Below are positions 8,679-17,595 of a DNA stretch of 64,000 bases, piece by piece; the first letter of the stretch is position 1; every line of letters starts with the position of its first letter. The position numbers and the translations under genes were made by a program. The notes beneath the pieces were generated by a model. It did no database searches, was not told where the DNA came from, and was given only the letters and a program-made list of their open reading frames with translations. This stretch comes from Actinoplanes sichuanensis (GTDB lineage: Bacteria > Actinomycetota > Actinomycetes > Mycobacteriales > Micromonosporaceae), in NCBI RefSeq assembly GCF_033097365.1, contig NZ_AP028461.1, positions 806,001 to 870,000 on the forward strand, written 5' to 3'.

Positions 8679-8844
8679 CACGAGCAGGGCCGCCTCCCAC
8701 GAGCAGGGCCGCCTCCCACGAGCAGGGCCGCCTCCCACGAGCAGGGCCGCCTCCCACGAGCAGGGCCGCCTCCCACGAGCAGGGCCGCCTCCCACGAGCA
8801 GGGCCGCCTCCCACGAGCAGGGCCGCCTCCCACGAGCAGGGCCG
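8674..8844. repeat. Nine perfect copies of a 19-bp tandem repeat
   Basis: The unit CCTCCCACGAGCAGGGCCG is repeated nine times without a spacer or mismatch (171 bp). Because 19 is not a multiple of three, all frames read the same 19-residue cycle, so open frames here are an artefact. There are no spacers, so it is not a CRISPR array. It ends 20 bp beyond the stop codon of the minus-strand gene at 8864-9292. Confidence 0.95.
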
Positions 8845-8863
8845 TCCCGGATGAGGACGGCGA

Positions 8864-9292
8864 TCAGAGGCGGCCGTCGGTGGTGAAGCCGCTGACCCGC
8901 GTGGGCAGCGCCAGCCCCGCCGCGGCGAGAGCGGTGAGCAGCGCGGACAGTTCGGTGCGGGTCATCGAGGCGGCGGCGTCCGGATGCGGATGCGGCACGC
9001 CGAGCGCGGTGGCCGCCTCGACGGCCCGGGCGCCGATGGCCGCCTCGACCGCCCACAGTCGGTGGGCGCAGAGGGACACATGCGCCGAGGCGGCGAGCTC
9101 GCCGTGCAGGCGGAGTAGTCGGCGCAGGTCGGCGGCGAGACGTTCGATCGGCGGACCCCAGGGTTGCGGGGCCGGCGGGCGGAGGCGTTCGGCCACGGCG
9201 GCACACCACCGGGGGACGTAGCGGCACCCGGCGGCCACCGCCGCGGGCGCGGCGAGGATCAGGACGATGCGGCCGGCATCGAGGAGGGTCAC
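8864..9292 (-). CDS. Hypothetical protein with N-terminal membrane segment
   Basis: A 142-residue protein. Residues ~5-23 (DAGRIVLILAAPAAVAAGC) form one hydrophobic segment, and the rest is helical, Ala/Leu-rich and soluble-looking. I do not recognise a family. Last of a run of minus-strand genes; 30 bp separate its start from the stop of the DUF6292-like gene upstream. Codon use matches its neighbours, so it is probably a real gene. The 19-bp repeat array begins immediately after its stop and may lie in its 3' untranslated region. Confidence 0.55.
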   Translation of the reverse strand: MTLLDAGRIVLILAAPAAVAAGCRYVPRWCAAVAERLRPPAPQPWGPPIERLAADLRRLLRLHGELAASAHVSLCAHRLWAVEAAIGARAVEAATALGVPHPHPDAAASMTRTELSALLTALAAAGLALPTRVSGFTTDGRL

Positions 9293-9322
9293 GGGAGTTC
9301 CTCCGACGGTCTTGCGGTCGGT

Positions 9323-10063
9323 CTACCCTCGACCTTCCGCCGCGTCCCGCCACCCGTCAACGGACTTTGTGCGACGCGCCGAATAACGCAGCAGCGCCGC
9401 CTCGAACGCCGGATCGGCCACCCCGGCGCGATGCCCGGGAAAATCGGCGTCGACCTCAGGAAGGCCGAAGAAGGCCCCGGCGGATCCGAATGCCCCGGCG
9501 GGCCCGGAGGCTGCGACGGGCCTGGAGGCCGCGAGGGGTCCGGAGGTGGCGGCGGATCCGGAGGCCCCGGCGGGCCTGGAGGCCGCGACGGGTCCGGAGG
9601 TGGCGGCGGATCCGGAGGCCCCGGCGGGCCCGGAGGCTGCGACGGGTCCGGAGGTTGCGGCTTCGCGCGGGGGAGAGACGGAAAGACCGGCGAGGGCGGC
9701 GATGCTCCGGGCCACCGCGCCCGGCGCGGCGATCATCGCGATTCCCAGAGCCTCGGCGGTACGGACATCGCGCCCCGCCGGATCGTCGACGGTGAGCAGA
9801 TACCAGCCCCGCTCCTCGGACCACCCGGCCCCGGCCTGATCGTGGTCCCACACCGGCCGCCCGTGCAGCCGAACCTGCCGGGCCAGGTCGAACGGGATCC
9901 ATCCGTCGCGGACCGGCCCGTCGTCGGCCCGCCAGTCGGCGACCGGCACCCCGGCGTCCTCGAGCGCCGCGGCGACGGCCCGGATGTAGGCGGCATGCGC
10001 CGACCGGCTGCCGTCCATTCCGTCGGTGCCGTCGATTCCCTCGAAGCCGCCGGTGCCGCCCAT
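9323..10063 (-). CDS. DUF6292-like protein with an internal Ala/Ser/Gly repeat tract
   Basis: 246 residues from ATG 10063, four bases after the stop of the upstream gene, which suggests coupled translation. Residues ~18-125 (HAAYIRAVAAALEDAGVPV, then WDHDQAGAGWSEERGWYLL) resemble the DUF6292 family found in actinomycetes; I base this on memory of the pattern, so treat it as tentative. Residues ~145-210 are a repetitive SGPVAASRPAGASGSAAT tract with a 54-bp DNA period. The tail after that is ordinary. An upstream start at 10288 would overlap the preceding gene by more than 200 bp and gives implausible sequence. No catalytic motif is seen. Confidence 0.6.
   Translation of the reverse strand: MGGTGGFEGIDGTDGMDGSRSAHAAYIRAVAAALEDAGVPVADWRADDGPVRDGWIPFDLARQVRLHGRPVWDHDQAGAGWSEERGWYLLTVDDPAGRDVRTAEALGIAMIAAPGAVARSIAALAGLSVSPPREAATSGPVAASGPAGASGSAATSGPVAASRPAGASGSAATSGPLAASRPVAASGPAGAFGSAGAFFGLPEVDADFPGHRAGVADPAFEAALLRYSARRTKSVDGWRDAAEGRG
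9470..9665 (-). repeat. 54-bp in-frame tandem repeat, about three copies
   Basis: Units reading ggaggtggcggcggatccgg on the plus strand recur with a 54-bp period. They code 18-residue Ala/Ser/Gly/Pro units inside the DUF6292-like protein. Confidence 0.75.
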
Positions 10064-10067
10064 GCGG

Positions 10068-10568
10068 TCAGATGACGGCGCGGCCGGCGAGTTCGACCAG
10101 ACCGGGCCGGCCGCCGAAGACCCGCCGCACCGCCGCGCCCATCCGGTCGAACAGGTCGTCGCCGCCGAAGTCGGCCGGGCCCAGTTCACCGAGCAGCAGG
10201 TGGACGGCGAGCCCGTCCTCGTGGGTGCCCGGCAGGTAGCCCTCGGCCGGCAGGTCGGTGGCGAACACCCGGCGGGCCAGGGCGGCATCGCCGTCGGGGG
10301 TGTCCGGTTCGCTGCTGTGCAGCCAGAGCAGGCCCGCCGTCTCCGGGCGCAGCACCCGCTGGAACACGCACGGCTCGACGCCGACGTCGACCAGCCCGCC
10401 GGCCCAGAACGGCTCGGACACCTCGAAGCCGGCGGCGGTCAGGGCGGCGGCGGCGGTTCGCCCGGACGGGCCGTCGTCCCACGTGATGGTCGGGGGCACC
10501 CGCTGGTCGGCGCGGGGGAGCAGACCGGGGACGACGGACAGCGCCGTGAGGAGTCGGGCGGGCGTCAT
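10068..10568 (-). CDS. Hypothetical protein, 166 residues
   Basis: The protein starts MTPARLLTALSVVPGLLPRA and has mixed alpha/beta character; no motif is recognised. A central acidic Gly-rich stretch (GELGPADFGGDDLFDRMG) precedes the C-terminus. There is no signal peptide of obvious type. It lies four bases upstream of the DUF6292-like gene and 45 bp downstream of the pirin gene, all on the minus strand, so cotranscription is likely. Coding bias supports a real gene; function unknown. Confidence 0.6.
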   Translation of the reverse strand: MTPARLLTALSVVPGLLPRADQRVPPTITWDDGPSGRTAAAALTAAGFEVSEPFWAGGLVDVGVEPCVFQRVLRPETAGLLWLHSSEPDTPDGDAALARRVFATDLPAEGYLPGTHEDGLAVHLLLGELGPADFGGDDLFDRMGAAVRRVFGGRPGLVELAGRAVI

Positions 10569-10613
10569 CGGGTGATCATGACGGCCGCCGACCCAAATGG
10601 GAAGCGCGGCCGG

Positions 10614-11543
10614 TCAGTACGTGTTGCCGTGCCGGTCGCGCGCCTTCAACCGTACCGTCGGAAGCTCTGGCGCCGGAAGAGGATCGGCGTCGCAGCCCGC
10701 GACGGCGCCGAATCTCTCCCCGGCCGTCCACTGAGTCCGGGCCCGGACGATGTCGTCGTGGCTGCGGCCGACGAAGTTCCACCACATGACCAGCGGCTCG
10801 TCGAAGGGTGCCCCGCCGATCAGGAAGAGCCGGGCCGGTCCGGCCGACTCCAGTTCGAGGTGGTCGCGGCCGCCGCCGAGGTAGAGCAGCGACCCTGATG
10901 CCAGCGGCGTCCCGGCCACCGTGACCTCGCCGGACATCACCAGCACGCCGTGTTCGAACGCCGGATCCAGGTCGAGCGTGTGCCGGGTCGCGGCGTGGTG
11001 GACCAGTTCCGCACCGACCAGCGGCGAGTGCACCCCGGCCGGGGACCGCTGGTCGCCGAGCTTTCCGATCACGACGGTGACCGTGACGTCACCGTCGCGC
11101 CGCGACGGTAGGGCGGCGTGGTGCTCGAAGCGGGCCGGGCCGTGCCGGGCGTCCTCGGGCAGCGCGATCCACAGCTGCAGGCCGTGCATGCCGTCCGGAT
11201 GCTCGGGCGGCGTGAACTCGGAGTGGGCGATCCCGTGCCCGGACGTCATCAGGTTGAGCCGCCCGGGCGTGATGAGCTGATGGCTGCCGAGGCTGTCGCG
11301 GTGTTCGATCAGGCCGTCGACCAGCCATGTCACGGTCTGCAGGCCGGTGTGCGGGTGCGGCGGTACCTGCATGCCGGGGCGGCCGCTGACGTCGTCGGGT
11401 CCGAAGTGGTCGACGAAGCACCAGGCGCCGACCATCCGCCGCTCGCGGTGCGGCAGCAGTCGGCGGACCGTGGTGTACCGCCCGAGGGGCACGTCGTGGC
11501 CGGGCAGCAGCACGCTGTCGGCGATGTCCGGCGAAGCGCTCAT
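10614..11543 (-). CDS. Pirin family protein
   Basis: A 309-residue bicupin. The N-terminal cupin carries the pirin metal-site pattern [11 protein letters not shown], followed by [24 protein letters not shown], where the conserved histidines and glutamate bind a metal, usually iron. The C-terminal half ends with FIGG-type sequence ([23 protein letters not shown]), also typical of pirins. Members include redox-sensitive regulators and quercetinases, so the substrate cannot be given. Its ATG overlaps the stop of the PPOX-fold gene by four bases (11540-11543), indicating translational coupling. Confidence 0.9.
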   Translation of the reverse strand: MSASPDIADSVLLPGHDVPLGRYTTVRRLLPHRERRMVGAWCFVDHFGPDDVSGRPGMQVPPHPHTGLQTVTWLVDGLIEHRDSLGSHQLITPGRLNLMTSGHGIAHSEFTPPEHPDGMHGLQLWIALPEDARHGPARFEHHAALPSRRDGDVTVTVVIGKLGDQRSPAGVHSPLVGAELVHHAATRHTLDLDPAFEHGVLVMSGEVTVAGTPLASGSLLYLGGGRDHLELESAGPARLFLIGGAPFDEPLVMWWNFVGRSHDDIVRARTQWTAGERFGAVAGCDADPLPAPELPTVRLKARDRHGNTY

Positions 11544-11953
11544 TCCACCGAGGTTAATAGCGAGGCCGACCCCAGAATGCGGGTGATCTTCACTTCGATG
11601 ACCACCCGGGCCGGGTTGGGGCGCGGCCGGCGGTAGCGGGCGGCGTACCGCTCGACGGCGTCGGCGACCGAATCCGGGTCGTCACGGATCTCGGCGAGGC
11701 CCTCGATCGTGCTCCAGCGGCCGGCGTCGACCTGGCAGATCGCCACCCGCCGGTGGCCGCGCAGCACGTTGCGGACCTTGGTCGACCCGCCCGAGGTGAT
11801 CACCCGGGCCAGGCCGGCGACCGGGTCGAAGGTGGCTCCGACCGCGACCACGTGCGGTGAACCGTCAGCGCGCAGGGTGGTCAGCGTGCACAGGTGACGT
11901 TCGGTCCAGAAGTCCAGGAGCGCGGGGGAGTCGAGGGGAATGGCGCCGCTCAC
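11540..11953 (-). CDS. PPOX-fold (pyridoxamine-phosphate-oxidase-like) protein
   Basis: 137 residues with the split-barrel pattern of the PPOX/F420-dependent family. The conserved strand [23 protein letters not shown] is followed by the [18 protein letters not shown] segment that usually binds the cofactor phosphate. Members bind FMN or F420 and reduce or sense small molecules; which cofactor is used here cannot be read from the sequence. The gene lies 36 bp downstream of the DUF2252 gene and overlaps the start of the pirin gene. The three probably form one transcript. Confidence 0.8.
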   Translation of the reverse strand: MSGAIPLDSPALLDFWTERHLCTLTTLRADGSPHVVAVGATFDPVAGLARVITSGGSTKVRNVLRGHRRVAICQVDAGRWSTIEGLAEIRDDPDSVADAVERYAARYRRPRPNPARVVIEVKITRILGSASLLTSVE

Positions 11954-11989
11954 GGGCGTACCTCATCGGGGTCGGGGGTCATCGGATGG

Positions 11990-13408
11990 TCATGCCGGCT
12001 CGGCCGGCAGGTCGCCGCGGCGGACCGCGGCGACCAGGGCCTCGTGGTCGCTCTCGACCTGGTCGGCGTAGGCCCGGGCGAATCGGGCCAGGGATTCGTC
12101 GAGTTTGTCGCCGCTGCCCACGTAGCCGGCGATCATGGAGGCGCCGCTGGTCCGGGCGTGCGACTTGGCGAGCAGGAAACCGCAGATTGCGGCGTAGTCG
12201 GCGAGCGCGCCGGCGTTGATGTCGTCGACGACGATGGCGCCTTTCATGTCCCGGAACTGGCGCACGTAGTACTGGTGGTCGCCGACCGTGGTCCAGCCGA
12301 GCAGCGGGTCGCTGACCGTCTGCAGCGCCTGCTGGTACTCCACGACCCGTTGGCCCTGGTGCCGGTGCCAGGCCAGCGCGCCGTGCTGGTGTTTCGCGAC
12401 GACCGAGCGGCGGGCCTGCTTGAGCTGCAGGAAGAGGACGTCGTCGGGGCTGCTGCCCTCGCACAGCGCGACGTACGCCCGCAGGCCGACCGAGCCGACG
12501 CCGACCACCTTGTGCGCGATGTCGACGATCCGGTACCCGCCGAGGATCCGTGCCCAGTGCGGCTTGAGGGTGCTGAGGTAACCGTCGAGGGCTTCGGCGA
12601 GCTGCTCCCGTTCGTCGGCCGGGAGCCTGGTGATCAGCGGCTCCTCCTCGACCATCCGCAGGGCGCCGTCGTTGCGCTCGGTGAAGCGGGGCAGCGCCCG
12701 GTCGCTGGTGCGGCGGCGAGCACGGCGGGCGGCCCGTTCGATCTCGTCGCGGAAGCTGGCCCGGCTGGCCGCCGAGCGCATGCCCTCGACGTCGAGCTGG
12801 TCGAACGAGCGGGCCAGCAGCGGCTGCTCGGCGAGGTGGGCGATCTGCTCCCGATACGACTCGACGCAGTGCTGGACGGCGTCCGAGCAGGAGCTCTCCC
12901 GGAAGCCGTTGACCCGGCCGGCCACGTGCACGCTCACCGCGAGGCGGCGCAGGTCCCACTCCCACGGGCCGGGGTGGGCCTCGTCGAAGTCGTTGAGGTC
13001 GAAGACCAGCTCACGCTCGGGGGAGGCGTAGAAGCCGAAGTTGCCGAGGTGGGCGTCGCCGCAGATGACCGGGGTGATGCCGGTGCTCGGCAGCCCGGCG
13101 AAGTCGTCGGCCATCAGGCCGGCGGTGCCGCGCAGGAAGGTGTAGGGCGAGGCGATCATCCGGCCGATCCGGACCGGCACGAGCCGGCTGAGGCGGCCCT
13201 CGTGCGACGCGACGACCTGGGCGACCGGGTCGAGCCGCCGACCGGGGGTCTTCCAGTGGGCCATGTCGGAGCGTGGCGAACGGTCACGCAGCGACCGGCC
13301 GATCTCGTAGCGCTCGGCGCGCGGGGCGGCGGCCCGGCGTAACGAGGTGAAGCCCTCGTCCGCTAAGCTGCCGAGCACACCCGGCCCGTTGTTCCCTGAT
13401 GGTTGCAT
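11990..13408 (-). CDS. DUF2252 family protein (kinase-like fold)
   Basis: 472 residues from ATG 13408 (MQPSGNNGPGVLG). DUF2252 proteins are widespread in actinobacteria and belong to the protein-kinase-like superfamily. The motifs CGDAHLGNFGF and DLNDFDEAHPGPWEWDLRRL resemble the catalytic-loop and metal-binding motifs of aminoglycoside phosphotransferases. No substrate is established. An earlier start at 13480 would place the start codon inside the LacI operator and adds atypical sequence, so the shorter form is preferred. It is divergent from the LacI gene and shares a 142-bp region with it. The operator at 13465-13480 could therefore also affect this gene. Confidence 0.85.
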   Translation of the reverse strand: MQPSGNNGPGVLGSLADEGFTSLRRAAAPRAERYEIGRSLRDRSPRSDMAHWKTPGRRLDPVAQVVASHEGRLSRLVPVRIGRMIASPYTFLRGTAGLMADDFAGLPSTGITPVICGDAHLGNFGFYASPERELVFDLNDFDEAHPGPWEWDLRRLAVSVHVAGRVNGFRESSCSDAVQHCVESYREQIAHLAEQPLLARSFDQLDVEGMRSAASRASFRDEIERAARRARRRTSDRALPRFTERNDGALRMVEEEPLITRLPADEREQLAEALDGYLSTLKPHWARILGGYRIVDIAHKVVGVGSVGLRAYVALCEGSSPDDVLFLQLKQARRSVVAKHQHGALAWHRHQGQRVVEYQQALQTVSDPLLGWTTVGDHQYYVRQFRDMKGAIVVDDINAGALADYAAICGFLLAKSHARTSGASMIAGYVGSGDKLDESLARFARAYADQVESDHEALVAAVRRGDLPAEPA

Positions 13409-13464
13409 CGCTGCCGAGGGTACGTGTCGCCAAAGATCGTCCGCGCGGGGCTCGTGAAATGCCG

Positions 13465-13480
13465 ATGTTATCGATAACAT
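13465..13480. promoter_or_regulatory. LacI-family operator 1 (perfect 16-bp palindrome)
   Basis: ATGTTATCGATAACAT is a perfect palindrome with the central CG typical of LacI-family operators. It lies 71 bp upstream of the LacI gene start and 57 bp upstream of the divergent DUF2252 start. A near-identical core (TGTTAGCGATAACA) precedes araA. Confidence 0.75.
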
Positions 13481-13550
13481 TTCGGAGTCTGTGAGCACGT
13501 GGCGGAGTCCCGTTACGCTCCATGAGACCTGGATCGGACGAGGTGCGCAA

Positions 13551-14561
13551 GTGGACAAGGGATCCCGTAGCCCGGCGATGACGGATGTGGCCCGGCTGGC
13601 CGGAGTGTCCCATCAGACCGTCTCGCGCGTCCTCAACGATCATCCCAACGTCAAGGAGCAGACCCGCATCCGGGTCCGGGCCGCCATCGCCGAGCTCGGC
13701 TATCGCCCCAACCGCGCCGCGCGGGCCCTGGTCACCGGCCGGTCCCAGCTGATCGGCGTGGTCGCCCGCAACAGCACTCTGTTCGGTCCGGCCACCATGC
13801 TCAGCGAGTTCGAGCAGGCCGCCGCCGACGCCGGGTTCGCGGTCAGCGTGGGCAGTGTCCGCGAGTTGGACCGCTCGTCCATCTCGGCGGTCGTCGACCG
13901 GCACCTGGACCAGCGGGTGGCCGGCCTCGTGGTGATCGCCAACACCGCGTCGGCCACCGAGGCGCTCGCCGAGATCCCGGAGGACCTTCCGGTCGTCTTC
14001 ATCGACGGCGATCCGGCCAGCGGGCGCCCGCTGGTGACGGTGGACCAGGTGGCCGGTGCCCGCGCGGCGACCCGGCATCTCCTCGACGCCGGGCACGAGA
14101 CGGTCTGGCACGTGTCCGGGCCGACCGACTGGTTCGACTCGGCCGGCCGGATCCAGGGCTGGCGGCAGACCCTGGAGGAGGCGGGCGCCGAGGTGCCGCC
14201 GCTGCTGTCGGCGGACTGGTCCGCGGCCGAGGGCTACCGGACCGGGCAGATGCTGGCCCGGATGCCCGAGGTGACGGCCATCTTCACGGCCAACGACCAC
14301 CTGGCCCTGGGCATCCTGCGGGCGCTGCACGAGCGTGGCCGGCGGGTGCCGCACGACGTGAGCGTGGTCGGTTTCGACGACGTTCCGGAGGCGGCCTACT
14401 TCATTCCGCCGCTGACCACCGTCCGACAGGCCTTCGGTGACGTCGCCCGAGCCGCGTTGAGCCTGCTCCTGGGGCAGATGAAGGACGACTCCGGCATGGC
14501 CGACCAGATCGTGGTGCCGCCACAGCTGATCATTCGGGAAAGTGCCCCCCGCCGCATCTGA
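13551..14561 (+). CDS. LacI-family transcriptional regulator of the arabinose locus
   Basis: 336 residues, the usual LacI length, from GTG 13551 with ACGAGG eight bases upstream. An N-terminal helix-turn-helix (MTDVARLAGVSHQTVSRVLN) and hinge helix (YRPNRAARALVTGRS) are followed by a periplasmic-binding-protein-like effector domain to the C-terminus (SVVGFDDVPEAAYFIPPLTTVRQ). It should bind operator 1 before its own gene and operator 2 before araA, and release them on binding a sugar. L-arabinose or a derivative is the natural candidate given the next gene. Earlier in-frame starts at 13491 add unrelated residues. Confidence 0.9.
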   Translation: MDKGSRSPAMTDVARLAGVSHQTVSRVLNDHPNVKEQTRIRVRAAIAELGYRPNRAARALVTGRSQLIGVVARNSTLFGPATMLSEFEQAAADAGFAVSVGSVRELDRSSISAVVDRHLDQRVAGLVVIANTASATEALAEIPEDLPVVFIDGDPASGRPLVTVDQVAGARAATRHLLDAGHETVWHVSGPTDWFDSAGRIQGWRQTLEEAGAEVPPLLSADWSAAEGYRTGQMLARMPEVTAIFTANDHLALGILRALHERGRRVPHDVSVVGFDDVPEAAYFIPPLTTVRQAFGDVARAALSLLLGQMKDDSGMADQIVVPPQLIIRESAPRRI

Positions 14562-14629
14562 GCGATTACTCTCCGCCTACGTTAATGGGCCGTTACCTCG
14601 TTGTTGCCGACGGCCGTTGACACGGTATT

Positions 14630-14643
14630 TGTTAGCGATAACA
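14630..14643. promoter_or_regulatory. LacI-family operator 2 upstream of araA
   Basis: TGTTAGCGATAACA matches the core of operator 1 (TGTTATCGATAACA) except for one base. It lies 254 bp before the araA ATG and 66 bp before the Shine-Dalgarno of the small open frame at 14709. It is the expected target of the adjacent LacI protein for control of the araA/transport genes. Confidence 0.7.
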
Positions 14644-14708
14644 CTGAGGTTCTCCCGCCGGGATGTGGTCGCGGCCACCCGTGCGGCCACCCCTCGGAGG
14701 TACATCCC

Positions 14709-14858
14709 ATGGCCGGGTATGGCGTGACGTTTGGTGACGGCGGCCCCGTTTCCGGACGTAAGATCACTGGGTTGCCGGCCGCCCTCATGGCCGGCGACCG
14801 GATGAAGACGTGCCTGCCGGCTCTGGCGATGGCGCGCCGTGCTGCCGCGGGCGCCTGA
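14709..14858 (+). CDS. Candidate small protein or leader peptide, 49 residues
   Basis: ATG 14709 has a strong GGAGG eight bases upstream (14696-14700). The frame codes [20 protein letters not shown] and onward, ending 25 bp before the araA start. It lies downstream of operator 2, so it would be made on the araA transcript. No family is recognised. It may be a genuine small gene, a translated leader that couples to araA, or the remnant of a larger gene. The good ribosome-binding site is the main evidence. Confidence 0.4.
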   Translation: MAGYGVTFGDGGPVSGRKITGLPAALMAGDRMKTCLPALAMARRAAAGA

Positions 14859-14883
14859 ACTTCTTCGACCAAAGGACCAACCG

Positions 14884-16368
14884 ATGAACCCGCAGATCTG
14901 GTTCCTGACCGGTAGCCAGCATCTCTACGGCCCGGAGACCCTTCAGCAGGTCGCCGACCAGTCCGCCGAGATCCAGCGGACCCTGGCCGCCGGTGGCCTC
15001 ACCGCCGAGATCGTCGGCAAGCCGGTGCTCACCGACTCCGGCGCCATCAAGCAGGTCATGCTGGACGCGAACGCCGACCGCGACTGCATCGGCGTGATCG
15101 CCTGGATGCACACGTTCTCGCCGGCCAAGATGTGGATCGGTGGCCTGGACGCGCTGCGCAAGCCGCTGCTGCACCTGCACACCCAGCACAATCGGTCACT
15201 GCCGTGGTCGACCATCGACATGGACTTCATGAACCTCAACCAGGCCGCCCACGGCGACCGGGAGTTCGGGTTCATCCAGGCGCGCCTCGGCGTGCCGCGC
15301 AAGGTGGTCGCCGGGCACGTCGCCGACCCGTCGGTGGTGAAGCGCATCGACGCATGGTCCCGGGCCGCGACCGGTCTCCAGCACCTGCGCAGCCTGCGGC
15401 TGGCGCGGTTCGGTGACAACATGCGGGACGTGGCGGTCACCGAGGGCGACAAGGTCGAGGCCGAGCTGCGGTTCGGCGTCTCGGTCAACACGTACGGGGT
15501 CAACGACCTCGTGGCGATCGTCGACCAGGTGTCCGACATCGAGATCGACAAGCTGATCGCCGAGTACCGCGACGTCTTCGAGATCGCCCCCGAGCTGCTC
15601 GGCGACCGTCTCGACTCGTTCCGCTACGCCGCCCGGATCGAGGCCGGCCTGCGGCGGTTCCTGACCGAGGGCGGCTTCGGCGCGTTCACCACCAACTTCG
15701 AGGACCTCGGCGGTCTGCGGCAGCTGCCGGGCCTCGCCGTGCAGCGTCTGATGGCGGACGGCTACGGCTTCGGCGGCGAGGGTGACTGGAAGACCTCGGT
15801 GCTCGTGGCCACCGTGAAGGCGATGGGTGCCGGAACCGGACGTGGTACCTCATTCATGGAGGATTACACCTACCACTTCGGTCCGGGTGAGCCTAAGATC
15901 CTCGGCGCGCACATGCTCGAGGTCTGCCCGTCCATCGCGTCGGCGAAGCCGCGCGCCGAGATCCACCCGCTGGGGATCGGTGGCCGGGAGGACCCCGTGC
16001 GTCTGGTCTTCGACGCGGCCCCCGGCCCGGCGGTGGTCATGGGCATGGCCGACATGGGAGACCGGTTCCGTCTGGTCGCGAACGAGATCGAGGTGATCCC
16101 GCCGGACGAGCCGCTGCCGAACCTGCCCGTGGCCCGCGCGGTGTGGAAGCCCGCCCCGTCGCTGTCCACCTCGGCCGAGTGTTGGATCATGGCCGGCGGA
16201 CCGCACCACACGGTGCTGACCCAGGCGGTCGGCGCGGAGACACTGCGCGATTTCGCGGAGATGGCCCAGACCGAACTTCTGCTGATCGATGAGCGCACGA
16301 CATCGGCTGACTTCGCCGATCGAGTGCGCTGGAACCAGGCGTACTTCCGCCTGGCCCGCCCCCTGTAA
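14884..16368 (+). CDS. araA: L-arabinose isomerase
   Basis: Converts L-arabinose to L-ribulose (EC 5.3.1.4) in the cytoplasm. 494 residues, the usual length, from ATG 14884 with AAAGGA upstream. The family start ([16 protein letters not shown]) is present. So are the segments holding the four Mn-binding residues of the E. coli enzyme: [26 protein letters not shown] and GGPHHTV. It is followed after 28 bp by the sugar-binding lipoprotein gene, so the operon combines uptake and first catabolic step. No ribulokinase (araB) or epimerase (araD) gene is in the window. Regulated most likely by the adjacent LacI protein. Confidence 0.97.
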   Translation: MNPQIWFLTGSQHLYGPETLQQVADQSAEIQRTLAAGGLTAEIVGKPVLTDSGAIKQVMLDANADRDCIGVIAWMHTFSPAKMWIGGLDALRKPLLHLHTQHNRSLPWSTIDMDFMNLNQAAHGDREFGFIQARLGVPRKVVAGHVADPSVVKRIDAWSRAATGLQHLRSLRLARFGDNMRDVAVTEGDKVEAELRFGVSVNTYGVNDLVAIVDQVSDIEIDKLIAEYRDVFEIAPELLGDRLDSFRYAARIEAGLRRFLTEGGFGAFTTNFEDLGGLRQLPGLAVQRLMADGYGFGGEGDWKTSVLVATVKAMGAGTGRGTSFMEDYTYHFGPGEPKILGAHMLEVCPSIASAKPRAEIHPLGIGGREDPVRLVFDAAPGPAVVMGMADMGDRFRLVANEIEVIPPDEPLPNLPVARAVWKPAPSLSTSAECWIMAGGPHHTVLTQAVGAETLRDFAEMAQTELLLIDERTTSADFADRVRWNQAYFRLARPL

Positions 16369-16396
16369 CACCCGTTCTCAAAGAGGAGATTCCACC

Positions 16397-17524
16397 GTGA
16401 AATATCCCCGGCTCGCGGCCGTTCTGACCGCTGCCACCATGGTCGCCACGATGGCTGCCTGCGGCGACGCCGAGAAGACCACCGACAAGGAGGCCGCCAG
16501 CGGTGACACCGCCGGCGCGCTGGTCGGTATCACCATGCCGACGCGTTCCTCGGAGCGCTGGATCCACGACGGCGACAACCTCAAGTCGCAGCTCGAGGGC
16601 CTGGGCTACAAGGTCGACCTGCAGTACGCGGAGAACGACATCCCGACCCAGACCCAGCAGCTGGACAGCCAGATCACCAAGGGCGCGAAGCTGCTGATCA
16701 TCGCGTCGATCGACGGCGAGGCGATCACCACTCAGCTGGAGAACGCCAAGACGGCCGGCATCAAGGTCATCGCGTACGACCGCCTGATCCGTAAGAGCCC
16801 GAACGTGGACTACTACGCCACCTTCGACAACTTCAAGGTCGGCGTCCAGCAGGCCACCTCGCTGCTGACCGGCCTGGGCGTGCTCGACGCGACCGGCAAC
16901 AAGACCGACAAGAAGGGCCCGTTCAACGTCGAGCTCTTCGCCGGTTCGCCGGACGACAACAACGCCACGTTCTTCTTCAACGGCGCCAAGAGCATCCTGG
17001 ACCCGTACATCGCCGACGGCACCCTCGTCGTCAAGAGCGGCCAGAAGGACTTCGAGACCGTCGCCACGCTGCGGTGGGACCCGGAGACCGCGCAGAAGCG
17101 CATGGAGAACATCCTGACCTCGACCTACAAGGACGGCTCGAAGGTCAACGGCGTTCTGTCGCCCTACGACGGCATCTCGATCGGTATCCTCTCGGCCCTC
17201 AAGTCCGGCGGCTACGGCACCGGTGCGCAGGCCTACCCGATCGTGACCGGTCAGGACGCCGAGCTCGCCTCGACCAAGTCGATCCTCGCGGGCGAGCAGT
17301 ACTCCACGATCTTCAAGGACACCCGTAACCTGGCCAAGGCCACCGGTGAGATGGCCGACGCGGTCCTCAAGGGTCAGACCCCGAAGACGAACAACACGAC
17401 GGACTACGACAACGGCGTCAAGGTCGTCCCGTCGCAGCTCCTCGACTCCGTCATCGTCACCAAGGACAACGTCCAGAAGGAACTGGTCGACGCTGGCTAC
17501 TACACGGCTGACCAGCTGAAGTGA
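16397..17524 (+). CDS. chvE: Monosaccharide ABC transporter, substrate-binding lipoprotein (ChvE type)
   Basis: 375 residues from GTG 16397 with GAGGAGA just upstream. A lipoprotein signal peptide ends in the lipobox MAAC (Cys 22), so the mature protein is tethered outside the membrane. The rest is a type-I sugar-binding fold ([20 protein letters not shown], then [31 protein letters not shown]), as in ChvE-like multiple-monosaccharide receptors. Given araA, L-arabinose is a likely ligand, but the family also binds xylose, glucose and galactose. Transporter ATPase and permease genes follow on the same strand. A strong hairpin after its stop may raise its dose relative to them. Confidence 0.93.
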   Translation: MKYPRLAAVLTAATMVATMAACGDAEKTTDKEAASGDTAGALVGITMPTRSSERWIHDGDNLKSQLEGLGYKVDLQYAENDIPTQTQQLDSQITKGAKLLIIASIDGEAITTQLENAKTAGIKVIAYDRLIRKSPNVDYYATFDNFKVGVQQATSLLTGLGVLDATGNKTDKKGPFNVELFAGSPDDNNATFFFNGAKSILDPYIADGTLVVKSGQKDFETVATLRWDPETAQKRMENILTSTYKDGSKVNGVLSPYDGISIGILSALKSGGYGTGAQAYPIVTGQDAELASTKSILAGEQYSTIFKDTRNLAKATGEMADAVLKGQTPKTNNTTDYDNGVKVVPSQLLDSVIVTKDNVQKELVDAGYYTADQLK

Positions 17525-17532
17525 TGTAGGAC

Positions 17533-17570
17533 CCGTGCCCCCGTCCGTCCCCCGGCGGGCGGGGGCACGG
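17533..17570 (+). terminator. Intra-operon hairpin between chvE and mmsA
   Basis: CCGTGCCCCCG pairs perfectly with CGGGGGCACGG, closed by a further CCG/CGG pair, eight bases after the chvE stop. There is no T-run. In binding-protein operons such hairpins often protect the upstream message or end part of the transcription, giving more binding protein than permease. Confidence 0.65.
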
Positions 17571-17595
17571 CCTCATCAGCCCATAGGAGGGCTCC

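Larger units (their letters stand above)
7703..8863. other. 1.16-kb gene-free stretch upstream of the giant gene
   Basis: No open frame here looks like a conserved protein. The left part (7703-8320) is unremarkable except for an AT-richer patch at 8105-8135 with the small inverted repeat CTTAA/TTAAG and the stem TTCTC/GAGAA. The right part (8325-8844) holds a diverged tandem duplication, two strong hairpins and a nine-copy 19-bp repeat, described separately. The promoter of the giant minus-strand gene should lie in the left part; I could not assign it. Confidence 0.6.

Noticed and set aside
8674..8844. CRISPR-like array
   Set aside because: The 19-bp units follow each other directly without spacers, and no cas genes are present.
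8168..9221. Several overlapping open frames coding SHEQGRLPRAG repeats
   Set aside because: They exist only because a 19-bp repeat has no stop in any frame; all three frames give the same peptide cycle.
11894..13342. Long plus-strand frame opposite the DUF2252 gene
   Set aside because: It is the mirror of a clear DUF2252 gene and has no recognisable protein content.
14562..14708. Riboswitch or attenuator before araA
   Set aside because: No known aptamer pattern or terminator stem is visible; the LacI operator explains regulation well enough.
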